Shown: positions 8,114 to 17,162 of the stretch, in pieces
Layout of the letters: every line of letters begins with the position of its first letter
Numbering within the stretch: position 1 is the first letter of the stretch
Source of the DNA: Abyssalbus ytuae
Lineage (GTDB): Bacteria > Bacteroidota > Bacteroidia > Flavobacteriales > Flavobacteriaceae
Length of the DNA stretch: 64,000 nt
Direction: 5' to 3'
NCBI RefSeq assembly: GCF_022807975.1
Contig: NZ_CP094358.1
Coordinates: forward strand, 3,720,001-3,784,000
Made by a program: the position numbers and the translations under genes
Notes under the pieces: generated by a model
What the model was told of the DNA's origin: nothing
Databases searched by the model: none
The model's input: only the letters and a program-made list of their open reading frames with translations

Positions 8114-9955
8114 ATGAAAAAATATATTCTTATAATATCGGCTATCCTTTCTGTGGCTTGTAATATTAAAAAAAAAGATCAGGAAAAGGAATTAATACAA
8201 ACTGAAAATTCTGAACCAGATCCTATTGTCAATGGTTTTAGCACGTATTGTAATCCCATCGACATTGATTATTCATATATGACTCATTACGCATATAAAA
8301 ATGTGAGTTATCGTTCTGGAGCCGACCCGGCAGTGGTAAGGTTCAAAGATGCATATTATATGTTTGTAACCCGGTCTCATGGGTACTGGTATTCTAAAAA
8401 TTTAACTAACTGGCAGTTTATATCTCCCCAAAGCTGGTACTTTAACGGGTCTAATGCCCCGGCTGCATGGCCTTTTAATGATGAATTACTCGTATTGGGA
8501 GATCCCTCGGGAATAGGAGCCATAATAAAGACTGATGATCCTAAAAAAGGCAACTGGAAAACAACTTTTAACGTGATTCCGCATACGCTGCACGATCCGG
8601 CAATTTTTGTGGATGACGATGGAAAAGTTTATATATATGAAGGCTCGTCAAATAAATTTCCCATAAAAGGGATGGAATTAGACGCTGATAAAAACTTTGT
8701 GCCTGTAGGTGAACCTGTGGATTTACTTTTACTTCATCCCAATGAACATGGCTGGGAAAGGTTTGGTCAAAATCATAAATCAACTGTCGATCCGTTTATA
8801 GAAGGACCATGGATGACCAAACATAACGGAAAATATTACCTTCAGTACGCAGCACCCGGAACCCAGTGGAATATATACGGTGATGGTGTTTATGTGGGAG
8901 ACCACCCCCTGGGGCCCTTTACATATGCCCCTTACAATCCTGTAGCCTACAAACCGGGAGGTTTCTTAAATGGTGCCGGTCATGGAAGTACTGTTAAAGA
9001 CCATCATGATAATTACTGGCATTTTGCAACCATGCCTATATCGGTAAATTATAAGTTTGAACGGAGAATTGGAATGTACCCCGCTGGTTTTGAAGAGGAT
9101 GGGCAAATGTATGTAAACACAGCCTATGGTGATTATCCTCAGTACGCTCCTAACGCTAAAGCAAAAAATCATAAAAACCGTTTTACAGGATGGATGCTGT
9201 TGTCTTACAAAAAGCCGGTAAAAACAAATTCGGGCGTAGTGAGTATACTTGCTAAAATCATTGAGGAAAATGAAAAAGAATATCTTCAGGAAAAACTAAA
9301 ACCCGAATACGATGCTGCTAAAGTAACCGATGAGAATATAAGAACATTCTGGGTAGCTGAAAGTAATAATGATTCTACCTATTTGTCGGTAGATTTAGAA
9401 GCAAAAATGAAAATAAAGGCAATACAGATAAATTTTCACGATTTTAATGCCGAAGTATTTGAAAGAGTAGACACTCTGAAACATCAGTTTATAATTGAAG
9501 CTTCATCCGATAATAAAACATGGAAAACCATTGCCGACTATTCAAAAAATGAGAGGGATCAACCTCATGCTTATATAGAAATAAAAGATTCGGTAGAAGC
9601 CAGGTATATAAAATATAAACACGTACATTGTTCTAACAAATATCCGGCAATTTCTGAATTAAGGATATTTGGAACAGGTTTAGGAGAAAAACCTGCAAAA
9701 CCTGCAAATTTTGTAGTAAAAAGAAAAGAGGACCGAAGAGATGTCTCATTAAGCTGGAATAAAGTAAACAATGCACAGGGGTATATGCTGTATTGGGGAA
9801 TAAAACCGGAAAGACTGAATAATTCGGTTTTAATATATGATAACAATTTTTACGATTTGAGAGCCCTTAATATTAATCAGGAATATTTCTTCAGGGTTGA
9901 GGCATTTAATGAAAACGGTATTTCAGAAAAAAGTGAAATTGTAAAAACAGAGTAG
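8114..9955 (+). CDS. GH43-type glycosidase with F5/8C (CBM32-like) and FN3 domains, lipoprotein
   Basis: This 613-residue protein has a lipobox (LSVAC). The N-terminal five-bladed propeller domain (about residues 40-345) shows the GH43 triad in order: D71 in GADPAVVRF (base), D161 in LHDPAIFVDDD (pKa modulator) and E230 in FIEGPWM (acid). It is followed by a discoidin/F5-8C module (about 385-525, ending ELRIFGTG) and an FN3 module (about 530-613, LSWNKVNNAQGYMLYWG). GH43 enzymes act mostly on arabinosides, xylosides or galactosides, but this long architecture also occurs in members of unknown specificity. It starts 11 bp after the sulfatase stop and is part of the same operon. Confidence 0.82.
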   Translation: MKKYILIISAILSVACNIKKKDQEKELIQTENSEPDPIVNGFSTYCNPIDIDYSYMTHYAYKNVSYRSGADPAVVRFKDAYYMFVTRSHGYWYSKNLTNWQFISPQSWYFNGSNAPAAWPFNDELLVLGDPSGIGAIIKTDDPKKGNWKTTFNVIPHTLHDPAIFVDDDGKVYIYEGSSNKFPIKGMELDADKNFVPVGEPVDLLLLHPNEHGWERFGQNHKSTVDPFIEGPWMTKHNGKYYLQYAAPGTQWNIYGDGVYVGDHPLGPFTYAPYNPVAYKPGGFLNGAGHGSTVKDHHDNYWHFATMPISVNYKFERRIGMYPAGFEEDGQMYVNTAYGDYPQYAPNAKAKNHKNRFTGWMLLSYKKPVKTNSGVVSILAKIIEENEKEYLQEKLKPEYDAAKVTDENIRTFWVAESNNDSTYLSVDLEAKMKIKAIQINFHDFNAEVFERVDTLKHQFIIEASSDNKTWKTIADYSKNERDQPHAYIEIKDSVEARYIKYKHVHCSNKYPAISELRIFGTGLGEKPAKPANFVVKRKEDRRDVSLSWNKVNNAQGYMLYWGIKPERLNNSVLIYDNNFYDLRALNINQEYFFRVEAFNENGISEKSEIVKTE

Positions 9956-9987
9956 ATTAACAATCAACTTATAATAATAACACAACA

Positions 9988-10833
9988 ATGAAACAAAAAC
10001 TCATCATCCTGGCTTTTTTCTGCTTAATTGTATATTCAATAAAAGCACAGGAAATTACTGTATTAACTTATAACGTAAAGTTTGATGATACCAGGGACAC
10101 GGTAAATGGCTGGAATAATCGTAAAGATTTTATGGTAAGTCAGTTAAGCTTTTATGAACCTGATATTTTCGGCACACAGGAAGGATTAATTAACCAGCTT
10201 AAATTTTTAAAAGAAAACCTGTCCAATTACAATTTTATTGGTGTAGGCAGAGATAAAGGTAATAGTGAAGGCGAGCATACCGCTATTTTTTATAAAACCG
10301 ATAAATTAAAAGTTTTAGAGCATAGTACCTTCTGGCTGTCCGAAACACCTCAAAAACCTTCAAAAGGATGGGATGCCGCCCTTAACCGTATTTGTAGTTA
10401 TGCTCTTTTTAAACATAACGGCTCAAAACAAAGTTTCTGGGTATTTAATACACACTTTGATCATATGGGAAAACAAGCCAGAAAAGAAAGTGTAAAACTC
10501 ATCCTTAAAAAAATTGAAGAACTTAACCATAAAAAACTGCCCGTAATACTCATGGGAGATTTTAACCTGGAACCTAATAACGAAAGTATTGTTAAGTTAT
10601 CTCAAGTTATGAATGATGTTCACCTCACAAAAGGGATTAATATTTTTGGTCCGGCCGGTACATTTAACGGATTTAATTTTCATGAACCTGTTACCAGAAG
10701 AATAGATTATATTTTTCTGTCAAAAACAGATTTTAAAGTAGTGAAATATGCTGTACTAAGCGATTCTAAAAATTGCAAATATCCCTCCGATCATTTGCCG
10801 GTACTGGCAAAAGTAAATTTTAAACGTGAGTAG
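9988..10833 (+). CDS. Secreted endonuclease/exonuclease/phosphatase-fold protein
   Basis: This 281-residue protein has a signal peptide (MKQKLIILAFFCLIVYSIKAQ) and a complete EEP metal-dependent phosphoesterase fold. Visible are LTYNVKFDD, FGTQEG (metal-binding Glu), NTHFDHMG, MGDFNLEP and the terminal SDHLPV. This fold includes DNases, sphingomyelinases and inositol-phosphate phosphatases. Stand-alone secreted members are frequent inside Bacteroidota polysaccharide loci, where the role is not settled and may be removal of a phosphate or phosphodiester decoration. It overlaps the GH2 gene by 8 bp, so it is clearly part of this operon. No nuclease substrate should be assumed. Confidence 0.82.
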   Translation: MKQKLIILAFFCLIVYSIKAQEITVLTYNVKFDDTRDTVNGWNNRKDFMVSQLSFYEPDIFGTQEGLINQLKFLKENLSNYNFIGVGRDKGNSEGEHTAIFYKTDKLKVLEHSTFWLSETPQKPSKGWDAALNRICSYALFKHNGSKQSFWVFNTHFDHMGKQARKESVKLILKKIEELNHKKLPVILMGDFNLEPNNESIVKLSQVMNDVHLTKGINIFGPAGTFNGFNFHEPVTRRIDYIFLSKTDFKVVKYAVLSDSKNCKYPSDHLPVLAKVNFKRE

Positions 10834-13342
10834 GAATATTTTTATACTTATTAGTTGCTTATTTTATCTAAGGCTTTTTTCCCAAAAAACCGTACTTGAG
10901 GACTGGGAATTTAGCCTGGATAATGAGCCAGCTGCATTTTGCAATGTAAAAATACCCCATACATGGAATAAAAATGATGCTTTTGATGATGCAGGTGGCT
11001 ATTACAGGGGTATCGGTACTTATAAAAAGAAAATAATCATAAAAGATATTTCAAAAAAGTACTATCTGCATTTTAAAGGCTCCAACCAATTTACTACGCT
11101 ATGGATAAATAACAGAAAGGTTGGAGAACATAGAGGAGGGTATACCTCCTTTAGTTTTGACATTTCTGATTTTATTCAGAAAAACGAAAATGAGATTACA
11201 ATTACAGTAAATAATAGTCATAACGAAAAAATCCCTCCTCTGGATGCCGATTTTACTTTTTATGGAGGTATTTACCGAAGTGTATATTTAGTTGAAGAAA
11301 ATTTTATTCATTTTAAAAAACATTTAGGAAACGATTATGTAAAAACTGATGCCGTAGTTACAAAAGAGAAAAAGGGTAGGGTTACCATACATGCTGTTAT
11401 AACCAATTCTGAGAATACCCAAAAAGGTGGGCTTCATTTAAGTTTAATTTCCCCCGAAGGAACAGTAAAAACCATAAATAAAAAAATAAAACTACAAGAA
11501 GGAGAAAATAAATTCATTATTGATTATGAAATAGAATCGCCGCTTTTATGGTCTGTTCAAACTCCCAATTTATATAAACTGACTGCAGAAATTCTTGATA
11601 AGAAAGGACTGGTACAGGATAGTTATTCCTGTAATATCGGATTTAGAACAATACAGGCAACAACCAAAGGATTCTTTTTAAATGGTGACTATTTAAAATT
11701 AACAGGAGTGAACCGTCATCAGGACTTAGAAGGTTACGGAAATGCAGTCCCTGTTCATTTACAATTGGACGATTTGGTGAAAATTAAAGAAATGGGCAGT
11801 AATTTTTTACGTTTGGCCCATTATCCGCAGGATGAAGAAATTTATAAAGCGGCCGACAGCCTCGGTCTTATTCTTTGGTCTGAAATACCGGTGGTGAACA
11901 AAGTGCCCCTTGGAAATGATTACGAGAGTTATAAAGAGAATGCCCTCCTGATGCAAAAAGAACATATCTTTCAAAATTATAATCATCCTTCATTTGTTTT
12001 TGTAGGATATATGAACGAAATATTTTTAAGAACAGTTTTTGATAGCCCGGCGGAAGAAACAAAACAACAGATTGTAAATAATACATTAGATTTAGCCGGG
12101 GCACTTGAAGATTTAACCCGAAAAGAAGCCCCCGGTCATATCACGGTAATGGCTTTACACGGAAATCAGATTTACAATGAAACAGGGATTGCACAAATTC
12201 CTATGGTTATCGGATGGAACTTATATTTTGGTTGGTATGGCGGTAATATTTATGATTTGGGAGGGTTTCTGGATAAAGAAAATAAAAAGTTTCCCAATCG
12301 TCCCCTTATTATCTCAGAATATGGAGTAGGGGCAGATGTCAGGTTGCACAATGAAAACCCGGAGATTTTTGATTTTTCAGAAGAATATCAGTTAGATTAT
12401 CATATTGGTTATTGGAATCAGGTGCATGAAAGAGATTTTGTAATTGGTATGAGTGCCTGGAATTTTGCCGATTTTGGATCAGAATTCAGGGGAGACGCCA
12501 TGCCCCATATTAATCAGAAAGGATTGGTGAATTTTAACCGGATCCCTAAAAACATTTACTATTGGTATAAAGCTACTATGAAACCAACTGAAAAGCTTAC
12601 CAGAATTTACAGGGATTTGCCGGTTCATTTAAGTAATTCCCCTAAAAAACTTTTAAAAATTATAAGTAATCAACCTGTTATAGTAAAATTAAATGGAAAT
12701 AGTATAGCAAATGAATCACCTTTAAATAATTTAATTAACCTGGAAATAAACCTTGTAAAAGGTCAAAATGTAATAGAAGTATATGGCCGGAATGATATTC
12801 TGTTAGATAAGGAAATAATAGAATGGAAAAAACCACTCATAACAAACAAAGGCGATTTGCTTGCAATAAACTTAGGAAGCAAAAACTATTTTAAGGATAC
12901 GGAAAATGTAATATGGTATCCGGTTACCACATCCACAGGCAATATTTATTTAGCAGGCAATATCAAGCAAGTTAAAACCAGTGCCAATGTAAAAGGTACA
13001 AGCAATGACCCCGTGTATCAGTACGGGTTATCCGGATTGAATGAAATAAAAATAGAAGTTCCAAAAGGTAAATATGAAGTTAAATTGCTATATGCAAATT
13101 TACTTAAACGCAAAGCCATTGCTTATGAACTGAAAACAGAAAAGGAGCCGGGGGAAATTATTTCAAAACCCATCAAATTTTATGTTAATAACCTGTTGGT
13201 AGAGATTGACACCAAAGAAAAACTCACGAAATTTGAAAAGACTATAATCACAGAAGTCAAAAATGACCAACTTCAGATTTCATCTGCCACTAGTGCTCCC
13301 TTTACATTAAGCGGAATAATGATTAAAAAAATAGAACTCTGA
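10826..13342 (+). CDS. GH2 family glycosidase (beta-galactosidase/glucuronidase-like)
   Basis: This 838-residue protein has a signal peptide (FILISCLFYLRLFSQ) and the GH2 order: sugar-binding jelly roll (about 25-175), Ig-like domain (about 180-285), TIM barrel (about 285-590) and a C-terminal beta region. The acid/base is E398 in GYMNEIF, and the nucleophile is E498 in IISEYG. GVNRHQDLEGYG and LRLAHYP are barrel signatures of the family. It starts with GTG inside the end of the upstream gene. Members of this type cut beta-galactosides, beta-glucuronides or related sugars, and specificity cannot be read here. It is the last gene of the operon, and a weak hairpin (13364-13381) follows the stop. 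Confidence 0.88.
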   Translation: MSRNIFILISCLFYLRLFSQKTVLEDWEFSLDNEPAAFCNVKIPHTWNKNDAFDDAGGYYRGIGTYKKKIIIKDISKKYYLHFKGSNQFTTLWINNRKVGEHRGGYTSFSFDISDFIQKNENEITITVNNSHNEKIPPLDADFTFYGGIYRSVYLVEENFIHFKKHLGNDYVKTDAVVTKEKKGRVTIHAVITNSENTQKGGLHLSLISPEGTVKTINKKIKLQEGENKFIIDYEIESPLLWSVQTPNLYKLTAEILDKKGLVQDSYSCNIGFRTIQATTKGFFLNGDYLKLTGVNRHQDLEGYGNAVPVHLQLDDLVKIKEMGSNFLRLAHYPQDEEIYKAADSLGLILWSEIPVVNKVPLGNDYESYKENALLMQKEHIFQNYNHPSFVFVGYMNEIFLRTVFDSPAEETKQQIVNNTLDLAGALEDLTRKEAPGHITVMALHGNQIYNETGIAQIPMVIGWNLYFGWYGGNIYDLGGFLDKENKKFPNRPLIISEYGVGADVRLHNENPEIFDFSEEYQLDYHIGYWNQVHERDFVIGMSAWNFADFGSEFRGDAMPHINQKGLVNFNRIPKNIYYWYKATMKPTEKLTRIYRDLPVHLSNSPKKLLKIISNQPVIVKLNGNSIANESPLNNLINLEINLVKGQNVIEVYGRNDILLDKEIIEWKKPLITNKGDLLAINLGSKNYFKDTENVIWYPVTTSTGNIYLAGNIKQVKTSANVKGTSNDPVYQYGLSGLNEIKIEVPKGKYEVKLLYANLLKRKAIAYELKTEKEPGEIISKPIKFYVNNLLVEIDTKEKLTKFEKTIITEVKNDQLQISSATSAPFTLSGIMIKKIEL

Positions 13343-13432
13343 AAAATTCTAGGCAGTATCTTTAATACTTCAAAAAGTATTTTCACATACCACTGGCGTA
13401 CTCCTGAAATTTTAGCATAACTACACGCGAAT

Positions 13433-13463
13433 CCACCCCGACAGATTTGTTCTGTCGGGATGG
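13433..13463. repeat. Hairpin-forming intergenic repeat with a CTGTCGGG core
   Basis: The arms ccccgacaga and tctgtcggg pair around a 5-base loop, extended by cca/tgg with one mismatch. The stem is strong but not followed by a T run, so it is a poor terminator. The tctgtcggg end resembles the ccctgtcggg core of the repeats at 32331-32617, which suggests a dispersed REP-like family. It lies in the gap after the GH2 operon. Confidence 0.5.
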
Positions 13464-13560
13464 TTGGGATTGTTATTATTAGTGCTTAACCGAAAAACAT
13501 TAACTTTAATCCCGTAACGGAAGGTTATATGAAATCCTTCTTTAGTAAAAATGTAATTTA

Positions 13561-14430
13561 TTGAAAGGAACAGCATATTTAGTACAAGGCGCTTTGATTT
13601 CACTTTGGTGGCTTGGATTGGCAATTAGTGACGATTTTTACAATGCCTTTCAATTTCCTGAGATTTCAAAAGTAGCGTTCAACTCTTTTTTAGCACCAGA
13701 TATTTTAATTATTACCTTTTTGTCCATTCTAAGAGCTTATAAAACAAGTAGGGATCTGGAGTTAATTATCCTGGGAGGTTTTGCCTATGGCTGCCTTTAT
13801 TGTTTGAATGCTTCTATTTTGTCATCGGGTGGTTATTTGTCAACAACCATAATGTTTTTAGGACTTTTTTACAATCTTTTTCTGGTTTATCAATCAGGAT
13901 TGTTCAGAGAGTCCAGATCACGGAACCCGTTAACAAATGCACTCAAAACTATTTTACAAATTCTCAGCGTTTGGTCTATTACCTTGATTTTGTTTCCCTG
14001 GATAATAATCGATGCCTTCGAAATTGAAACAACCTCTTCCCAGGCGATTAAGATATTATCATATATAATTTTTGTTTTTTCCAGTATTCTTGGTTTATCG
14101 AGTGCCTATGTTCTTGTAAAATATGGTAATGGGACTCCTTTGCCTGCAGACCAGACACAAAAGTTGGTGGTAATTGGATCTTATAAATATGTCAGAAATC
14201 CAATGGCAATTGCTGGAATGGGTCAAGGGCTTGCAATATCTTTATATTTTGGTTCAATTCATATTCTGATATATACCATAATAGGTGGATTACTCTGGCA
14301 TATTGTTGTTAGGCCAATAGAAGAAAAAAATATGTTCAAACGATTTGGCAAGGACTACCAGATGTATCATGAAAAAGTTAAATTATGGACTCCAAAATTC
14401 GGAAAAACGCCATACAAAATGCACAATTAA
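13561..14430 (+). CDS. Membrane methyltransferase of the PEMT/ICMT-like family
   Basis: This 289-residue integral membrane protein has about seven hydrophobic segments. Its C-terminal part carries the signature of the phospholipid/isoprenylcysteine methyltransferase superfamily: VVIGSYKYVRNPMAIAGM (about residues 200-220) and RPIEEKNMFKRFGKDYQMYHEKV (represented by RPIEEKNMF and YHEKV). Family members use S-adenosylmethionine to methylate lipids, prenylated cysteines or small substrates at the membrane. The target here is unknown. No ATG is usable at the start (an upstream ATG is followed by TAA), so TTG at 13561 is the best start. It stands alone between the PUL and a repeat region, with no obvious operon partner. 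Confidence 0.7.
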   Translation: MKGTAYLVQGALISLWWLGLAISDDFYNAFQFPEISKVAFNSFLAPDILIITFLSILRAYKTSRDLELIILGGFAYGCLYCLNASILSSGGYLSTTIMFLGLFYNLFLVYQSGLFRESRSRNPLTNALKTILQILSVWSITLILFPWIIIDAFEIETTSSQAIKILSYIIFVFSSILGLSSAYVLVKYGNGTPLPADQTQKLVVIGSYKYVRNPMAIAGMGQGLAISLYFGSIHILIYTIIGGLLWHIVVRPIEEKNMFKRFGKDYQMYHEKVKLWTPKFGKTPYKMHN

Positions 14431-14618
14431 TTGTTGTTGAATTTCATTTTCGAAAATTCATACAAATTAATTATATTTAATATTCAGCAGAATGTTTCAT
14501 GCATAATATCTCATAACTGACTTATCCAAAAACTGCTATGTGAAATTAAGTCAAACGTTACGCAAATTTGTAAAATCTGAAAAAAGAAAGGAAGATTAAG
14601 GTTCTCATTCTATCCACA
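14431..14618. other. AT-rich spacer upstream of the 21-bp repeat
   Basis: The stretch from the methyltransferase stop to the tandem repeat has no recognisable gene. Together with the repeat and the terminator it makes a 530-bp gap. A degenerate repeat-like segment (aaggttctcattctatccaca) occurs just before the first good unit and may be a decayed copy. Confidence 0.5.
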
Positions 14619-14849
14619 TTGAAGAACAATCTCAGTATATTGAAGAAAGACCTCACCATTTCCAAGGATCATCTCACCACATCGAAGGGCAACCTCAACA
14701 CATCGAAGAGCAACCTCAACACATTGAAGGACAAACTTACCACCTCGAAGAAAAATCTCTGCACTTCGAAGCTCAACCTCATCATCTCGAAGAACAATCT
14801 TAATACATTGAAGAATAATCTCACCACTTAGAAGAATGATCTACACACT
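14619..14849 (+). repeat. Tandem array of eleven 21-bp units, open in one frame for ten units
   Basis: Units begin at 14619, 14640, 14661, 14682, 14703, 14724, 14745, 14766, 14787, 14808 and 14829. The consensus is close to tcgaagaacaacctcaacac plus a. Units 4 and 5 are almost identical, and the flanks are more diverged. On the + strand one frame stays open from TTG 14619 to the TAG at 14829 and would encode a heptad repeat (S/L)-K-x-N-L-(N/T)-T, about 70 residues. Units 11 and 12 carry in-frame TAG codons, so the coding reading is decaying or never existed. No spacers are present, so this is not a CRISPR array. I do not recognise a family. Confidence 0.8.
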
Positions 14850-14913
14850 TAGAAGCTTATCCGGCCTGTATTAAAAAACAGTCGGTACGTGCTATGAAAA
14901 TACTTTAAACAAA

Positions 14914-14941
14914 AAAGAGGCCACTTTTATGCAGCCTCTTT
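14914..14941 (-). terminator. Rho-independent terminator of the long-form pfk gene
   Basis: On the minus strand, an aaagaggc/gcctcttt stem with a 12-base loop is followed by a T run. It lies 20 bp past the stop of the phosphofructokinase gene and also gives a symmetric signal for + strand transcription. Confidence 0.75.
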
Positions 14942-14960
14942 CTTGATATAATAAAATAAT

Positions 14961-16283
14961 TTATTCCATTGAAAATGGTTGTCCTGTACTTTGGAGTACC
15001 GAAAACCACAGTTCGCCTTCCAGGTTAATTTTCTTTCTTTCGGTAACAACTTCAGAAATTGGCAGGTAAACATATTTACCATTTACCAGGCCTACAACAA
15101 ATTTGGTTTTTCCCGCCATGGCACCATGTACGGCATGATAAGCCAGCCTGTTGCAAAAAATACTGTCACTGGGGTTAGCCGGTGCACTTCTTACAATATA
15201 GCTGGGATCAATATATTTTATGGTAATATTATAGTTTATGGATTTAAAATATTCGTTTATTTTATCCCTTAAAAACAACCCTATATCTTTATGCTTTATA
15301 TTTCCGGAGGCGTCTTTAACCATTTCGGCATCATTTTCAAATAAATGCTGTCCGGCTCCTTCTGCAACCACTATAACGGCATGTTTTTTTTCATCCAGCC
15401 GCTTTTTTAAAGAAGTTAAAAATCCGTTTTCACCTTCCATGTTAAAACTCATTTCAGGAATAAGCACAAAATTTACCACGGGCATAGACATAGAAGCCGA
15501 TGCGGCAATAAACCCGCTGTCTCTACCCATTAGTTTTACCAGGGCTATACCATTATAGGCACCTGTGGCCTCATTATGAGCATCTCGTATAATGGGGTTA
15601 GCTACATCAAATGAAGTTTCAAAACCAAATGATTTGTCAATTAAATTAATGTCATTATCAATGGTTTTGGGAATACCCACCACACTGATCTTTAATCCTC
15701 TTCTTTCAATTTCTTCCCCAATCGCATTGGCACCTTTTAAGGTTCCGTCTCCACCTATGGTAAATAATATGTCTATTTTATTCTCCACAAGGGTGTCAAC
15801 CATTATTTTTACATCTTGTCCGCCACGTGACGAGCCTAAAATAGTCCCCCCGAATTCATGAATATCTTTTACTTTGTCATGGTTTAGCTCCACCAACTCA
15901 TGGTTAAATTCCGGGTTTAATCCTTCATAACCATAAGGTATACCAATAATTCGTTTTATTCCGTAAAAGTAATGCAGGGTCATTACCAATCCTCTTATTA
16001 CATTATTTATTCCGGGGCAAAGGCCACCGCAGGTAACTACGGCTGCTGTAGTGTTTTTTGGATCAAAAAATATTTTTTCTCTCGGTCCGGCTTTTTCAAG
16101 GCTGGGAGGTTGTTCATGCTGGTCGCATATCTTCTGAAAAAAACTTAAATTGGTATTTTGTAATATTTTGTCATTATCATTAATAAAATTAAAAATATTA
16201 TCTCCTTTTACATTACTCAACCCTAATGGCGATTTGTAGGTAGCATTACCAAGAGTATGAATATCAAATTTTTTTGAGGTCAT
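14961..16283 (-). CDS. 6-phosphofructokinase, long (plant/trypanosome-like) clade, probably ATP-dependent
   Basis: This 440-residue protein phosphorylates fructose 6-phosphate. It has a roughly 75-residue N-terminal extension before the PFK core (AAVVTCGGLCPGINNVIRG). Decisive motifs are GGDGT (177-181) and PKTIDND (205-211). Gly in the first position argues for ATP rather than pyrophosphate, while Lys in the second is typical of the long ATP-PFK clade of plants, trypanosomes and some bacteria. GRDSGFIAA and AEGAGQHLF follow. A second, short PfkA is encoded at 27804, so the cell has two different enzymes for this step. The gene is monocistronic, with its own terminator and a promoter-like region with an inverted repeat upstream. 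Confidence 0.88.
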   Translation of the reverse strand: MTSKKFDIHTLGNATYKSPLGLSNVKGDNIFNFINDNDKILQNTNLSFFQKICDQHEQPPSLEKAGPREKIFFDPKNTTAAVVTCGGLCPGINNVIRGLVMTLHYFYGIKRIIGIPYGYEGLNPEFNHELVELNHDKVKDIHEFGGTILGSSRGGQDVKIMVDTLVENKIDILFTIGGDGTLKGANAIGEEIERRGLKISVVGIPKTIDNDINLIDKSFGFETSFDVANPIIRDAHNEATGAYNGIALVKLMGRDSGFIAASASMSMPVVNFVLIPEMSFNMEGENGFLTSLKKRLDEKKHAVIVVAEGAGQHLFENDAEMVKDASGNIKHKDIGLFLRDKINEYFKSINYNITIKYIDPSYIVRSAPANPSDSIFCNRLAYHAVHGAMAGKTKFVVGLVNGKYVYLPISEVVTERKKINLEGELWFSVLQSTGQPFSME

Positions 16284-16712
16284 ATTGTATATTTTTTTAT
16301 TTGAATTATCAATATTAAGTAAGCCTGATAGTGTCTTTGTTGCAGTACAACAAAATTAACTACATTTTAAAGATTTACACTCAAGAAGTATTCAGGCATT
16401 TTTTATAGCACAAAAAATCAGCACAATTTACGACATAACAATTACTTTTTCCTTATAGTTGAATTTAATTTATTATTATCTTTTTAGATAAAAAGGAAAA
16501 GAAGACAACGTATGTTTATTACTTGTTTGGTAATTAATAGGTTACTGTTAAGACTTTACAAAATAGCTGCTTTACAATTGATATAATATCACTATTTTTT
16601 TTAAAATTGTTATAGACAGCAATACAATTAGCAGTAATTTTTAATCAGGAAGGTAATTAAATTAGCTAAGAAATATAATTAATGGAGATAAATTATTAAG
16701 AATCACTTTTAC
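16284..16712. other. 429-bp AT-rich intergenic region between pfk and the DM13 gene
   Basis: No open frame of interest is seen. It holds the promoter-like elements of the minus-strand pfk (16336-16358) and otherwise AT-rich sequence downstream of the DM13 gene, including T-rich runs that might aid termination. Confidence 0.4.
16336..16358 (-). promoter_or_regulatory. Putative pfk promoter -7 box overlapped by an inverted repeat
   Basis: The minus strand reads TAATTTTG across 16358-16351, a match to the TAnnTTTG -7 element of Bacteroidota, about 70 bases before the pfk start. No good -33 TTG is seen. The perfect repeat tttgttg-cagta-caacaaa (16336-16354) spans the -7 box and the expected start point, so it could be an operator or a 5' hairpin. 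Both are inferences. Confidence 0.4.
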
Positions 16713-17147
16713 CTATTCAAGTATAGCATGTCCGAAATTAACTGAAAAATCTACACACCAAACCATTATATATTTATAATTTTCAAAATTGATATTTTTC
16801 GGGAGTTGATAAATGAAATCTCCTTCAAGTCCTTTTAATTTTCCCAATGATATATAATCCGAAGCATTGGTATTAGTTGACAGGTAAAGTTCCAGTAATG
16901 GCCCGTTATCCGATTTAAAATTTGTTAATGTTAATTCTGTTCTGCCTTCATTTACCATGGCCATTCCGGAAGTAGGATGCGCCCCTGAAATAAAATTACC
17001 GGTTAATTTATTATTTGTCACACCTCCGTTAGAATCATTCATATCCATTTCCTCCTGATTATCAGTGTTAAGGGTAGAGTCATCATTTTCAGAACTACAC
17101 GATAAGTATATTGCAAGTAAGAGAATAAAAAAATAGTTGGTCTTCAT
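16713..17147 (-). CDS. DM13-domain lipoprotein
   Basis: This 144-residue protein has a lipobox (LSCSS), an acidic Asp/Asn/Glu-rich linker (about residues 19-45) and a DM13 domain (about 47-144). The domain is recognised by GNFISGAHPTSGMA, LELYLSTN and the closing VWCVDFSVNFGHA, with the conserved single Cys. DM13 domains have been proposed to bind heme or mediate redox steps, but the role of small bacterial lipoprotein versions is unknown. It diverges from the VanX-like gene with only 50 bp between the start codons. Confidence 0.75.
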   Translation of the reverse strand: MKTNYFFILLLAIYLSCSSENDDSTLNTDNQEEMDMNDSNGGVTNNKLTGNFISGAHPTSGMAMVNEGRTELTLTNFKSDNGPLLELYLSTNTNASDYISLGKLKGLEGDFIYQLPKNINFENYKYIMVWCVDFSVNFGHAILE

Positions 17148-17162
17148 ATTTAACTGATTTGA

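Noticed and set aside
14619-14849. CRISPR array
   Set aside because: The repeats are directly adjacent with no unique spacers and are 21 bp long; no cas genes are present.
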